Shown here: one piece after another, positions 63,001 to 64,000 of the stretch | Layout of the letters: each line of letters starts with the position of its first letter | How positions within the stretch are numbered: the stretch's first letter is position 1 | Source: Pseudomonas brassicacearum | GTDB taxonomy: Bacteria; Pseudomonadota; Gammaproteobacteria; Pseudomonadales; Pseudomonadaceae | Reading direction: 5' to 3' | Assembly: GCF_003732265.1 (NCBI RefSeq) | Contig: NZ_MOBK01000001.1 | Coordinates: 806,001-870,000 of the forward strand | DNA length: 64,000 bases | Made by a program: the position numbers and the translations under genes | The notes under the pieces: generated by a model | What the model was told of the DNA's origin: nothing | Seen by the model: only the letters and a program-made list of their open reading frames with translations | Databases searched by the model: none

Positions 63001-64000
63001 GTGGTTAGTGGGCCCCTGGATCGCTTGGTGGCTCAGTTCGGCACCCAAGCAGTCGGTGTTCACACCGTCGACGGATGATTTGCGCTTCCTGCGGTTGCTG
63101 GCGCGCAAAACCTGGGCGTTCTTCGATCAATACGTCGGACCCGAGGACCATTGGCTGCCACCGGACAACGTGCAGGAAGACCCCAGGCCTGCCATTGCCC
63201 ATCGCACCTCGCCCACCAATATGGGCATGTCACTGCTCGCACACCTGGCCGCTCACGATTTCGCTTACTTGAGCACCGAACGGCTGCTGTCCCGGCTTGC
63301 GGCGTCGCTGGACAGCATGGACGGCCTGGAGCGTTATCGGCAGCATTTCTATAACTGGTACGACACGCAGACCCTCGAGCCGCTGCGTCCGCATTACGTC
63401 TCCACCGTCGACAGCGGCAACCTGGCGGGCCTGCTGTTGACGTTGAGCACCGGCATTGCGCAGTTGGCAGACGCCCCGATGTTTGGCCCTGCCGTGATCA
63501 AGGGCCTGCGCGATACCCTGGACATCCTTGCAGATTCCCAACGCGCCTCAGGGGCGGATAAATACGCCCTGCCACTGAGAAAAGGCCTTGAAACGGTCTC
63601 GCAAGCGGCGCCCCCCGAGGTGCTGGCAGACCTGCTGCACACGGCTCGCAGCATGGTCACTAGCCAGCCAGCGGACACCGACGAGGAAAGCCTCTACTGG
63701 CGAGAAGCGTTCATCCGTCAATGCACCGATTGGACAGAAGAACTGCAGCGTTATCGCCTCCCTGCCCCCTTGGTTACGATTGAATCGCCTCGCACCTTGC
63801 GTCAACTGGCCCACCTGAACCCCACAGACTGGAGCGCCGAGCATCGTCCTGAAATCGAGCGGGTCCGTAGTGACGCCGCGCAGCGTCTGGAAACCCTCAA
63901 GCGTCTGGTGTTATTGGCCAATTCGCTGGCGCAGATGGATTTCTCTTTGCTTTACGACAACCAGCGCGACCTGTTTGTCATCGGTTACAACGCCGAGGAG
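60032..64000 (+). CDS. ndvB: NdvB-like cyclic beta-glucan synthase (5' part)
   Basis: An open frame of 1323 codons from ATG (after AGGACCTT) to the right edge without a stop. Members of this family are about 2800 residues, so roughly the first half is present. Order seen: a soluble N-terminal region; two hydrophobic segments near residues 425-490; a GT84 glycosyltransferase core with the metal motif LDTDT near residue 642 and RRHRWVRGDW near 788; further membrane helices around 830-880 and 965-1010; and the start of the glycoamylase-like region. NdvB makes cyclic periplasmic beta-glucans used in osmotic adaptation and biofilm tolerance. The glycoside phosphorylase domains would lie beyond the window. 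Confidence 0.82.
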   Translation, partial: MNSIWTRLQKVFSRSSDFWRTRLFPPPRFKYEPILRSELFSADQMASHGIALAGQHRLTTLSARDSMLHRLDDNEQLLKRSNTALANAQVSSRRVTPAAEWLLDNYYLIDENIRTARAHLPKGYSRELPRLINGPSAGLPRVYDIALETISHGDGRVDEESLSRFIFSYQTVMPLALGELWAIPIMLRLALIENLRRVASRVMANANERNLADDWAEHLIETSERDVKSVVLTVADMARSAPPMTAAFVAEFTRRLQGQSAALALALNWMEQSLSETGSSIERQVQLDAQQQAADQVSIGNSIGSLRLLSATDWREFVESMSHVEQILNEDPAEIYRAMDFSTRDSYRHVIERLARRSPQHSEIQVARAAINLAAAGTATVPCELLARHVGYYLVSAGLPTLERRLNARVPLHERWKRLLQQSPLMFYLAPVAVLTLIFAWPLLASAQRDGMPDAALLMMAIPCLIMTSRLAISLINWLVTFSLLPTTLPKMDFASGIPDGARSLVVIPTLIASPADVDELVEGLEVRFLANRDSNLYFALLSDFLDAPEESQPQDAELLTQVSRAITLLNRKYADGLSDRFFLLHRPRRWNASERVWMGHERKRGKLIELNALLRGHGRERFNAIVGDITPLRGVRYVITLDTDTLLPRDVARQCVAAMMHPLNRPLFDSGGEQIISGYAVLQPRVGISLTSATRSIYARLFGSDAGVDPYTRTVSDVYQDLFQQGSFIGKGIYDVDAFTCALEGCLPDNQILSHDLIEGCYARSGLLSDVQVYEQYPSRYGADVNRRHRWVRGDWQLLPWTLPWARNADGKWVRNRLSVMARWKILDNLRRSLEPLALLLMFAWGWFASSQPMNWTLTVIGLMVIQPLLRAVTDLMQPPADVPYGQYLRALLGDLAQDLARAGLALAWLPYEMFYSADAILRSLWRIGFSRRRLLQWQPSREVERTTENRLSGLYRQMWIEPVSALISLSLLVKDPQTLAIASPLLLSWLVGPWIAWWLSSAPKQSVFTPSTDDLRFLRLLARKTWAFFDQYVGPEDHWLPPDNVQEDPRPAIAHRTSPTNMGMSLLAHLAAHDFAYLSTERLLSRLAASLDSMDGLERYRQHFYNWYDTQTLEPLRPHYVSTVDSGNLAGLLLTLSTGIAQLADAPMFGPAVIKGLRDTLDILADSQRASGADKYALPLRKGLETVSQAAPPEVLADLLHTARSMVTSQPADTDEESLYWREAFIRQCTDWTEELQRYRLPAPLVTIESPRTLRQLAHLNPTDWSAEHRPEIERVRSDAAQRLETLKRLVLLANSLAQMDFSLLYDNQRDLFVIGYNAEE

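Noticed and set aside
1..64000. CRISPR arrays, tRNA or rRNA genes, prophage, complete insertion sequences, toxin-antitoxin pairs or defence systems
   Set aside because: No regularly spaced direct repeats, tRNA-like cloverleaf, transposase, integrase, phage structural gene or known defence protein was recognised on either strand.

Overview
The window reads as chromosomal DNA of a Pseudomonas, most likely of the fluorescens group. Support comes from Pseudomonas-typical families (DUF6124, DUF6130, OprD porin, an SdsA-type alkylsulfatase with its LysR regulator, an NdvB-like glucan synthase), from the palindromic repeat with TGTGGCGAGGGGGCTTG arms near the left end, and from several copies of a GGTCGATTGCTGCC-type dispersed palindrome. 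No rRNA, tRNA, CRISPR array, prophage or complete insertion sequence was seen. The region looks like accessory chromosome: many small transcription units, most with their own LysR, TetR or AraC regulator, separated by repeats and decayed gene remnants.

Layout. 1-5.8 kb: edge of an unknown gene, DUF6124 and DUF6130 proteins, the 23S rRNA hydroxylase RlhA, a class V aminotransferase preceded by a GNAT remnant, and a DUF6632 membrane protein. 5.76-8.2 kb: an exported CxAxR-type sulfatase between two copies of a palindromic mobile-type repeat, the right one abutting a LysR 3' remnant. 8.2-18.2 kb: NepI-like efflux pump with a divergent LysR, a GAF-PAS-GGDEF-EAL protein, a DUF3833/chalcone-isomerase-like pair, a PhaZ-like hydrolase, a YdeI-like protein and an ABC exporter split by one in-frame amber codon. 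18.3-27 kb: a probable catabolic cluster for a hydrophobic aromatic compound (FadL porin, acyl-CoA synthetase, FAH-family hydrolase, extradiol dioxygenase, two TetR regulators, MhpA-like hydroxylase). 27.2-33.2 kb: HsrA-like MFS pump with LysR, then a quinate/shikimate-type set (MHS permease, AroQ, OprD porin). 33.3-37.8 kb: diguanylate cyclase, small exported proteins, a phospholipase D gene with an internal deletion, and a LysR/cupin pair. 37.8-44.2 kb: SdsA alkylsulfatase with divergent LysR, a lipoprotein, an AraC regulator, a ferritin-like protein and a MAPEG protein. 44.4-48.2 kb: TetR, SDR, alpha/beta hydrolase and epoxide hydrolase. 48.5-57.5 kb: small proteins and repeats, aldehyde dehydrogenase with LysR, a membrane-anchored formylglycine-generating enzyme divergent from a CSPTR-type arylsulfatase, and a methyltransferase. 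57.9-64 kb: a DUF1254/DUF1214 protein, an MFS remnant and the first 1323 codons of an NdvB-like cyclic glucan synthase that runs off the right edge.

Two themes recur. One is sulfate-ester use: two cysteine-type sulfatases, one FGE-like activator and one zinc alkylsulfatase. The other is uptake and breakdown of hydrophobic or aromatic compounds, with regulators that carry visible operator palindromes. Decay is also frequent: remnants of GNAT, LysR (two), MFS and PLD genes, an amber-interrupted ABC exporter and a truncated small-protein paralog.
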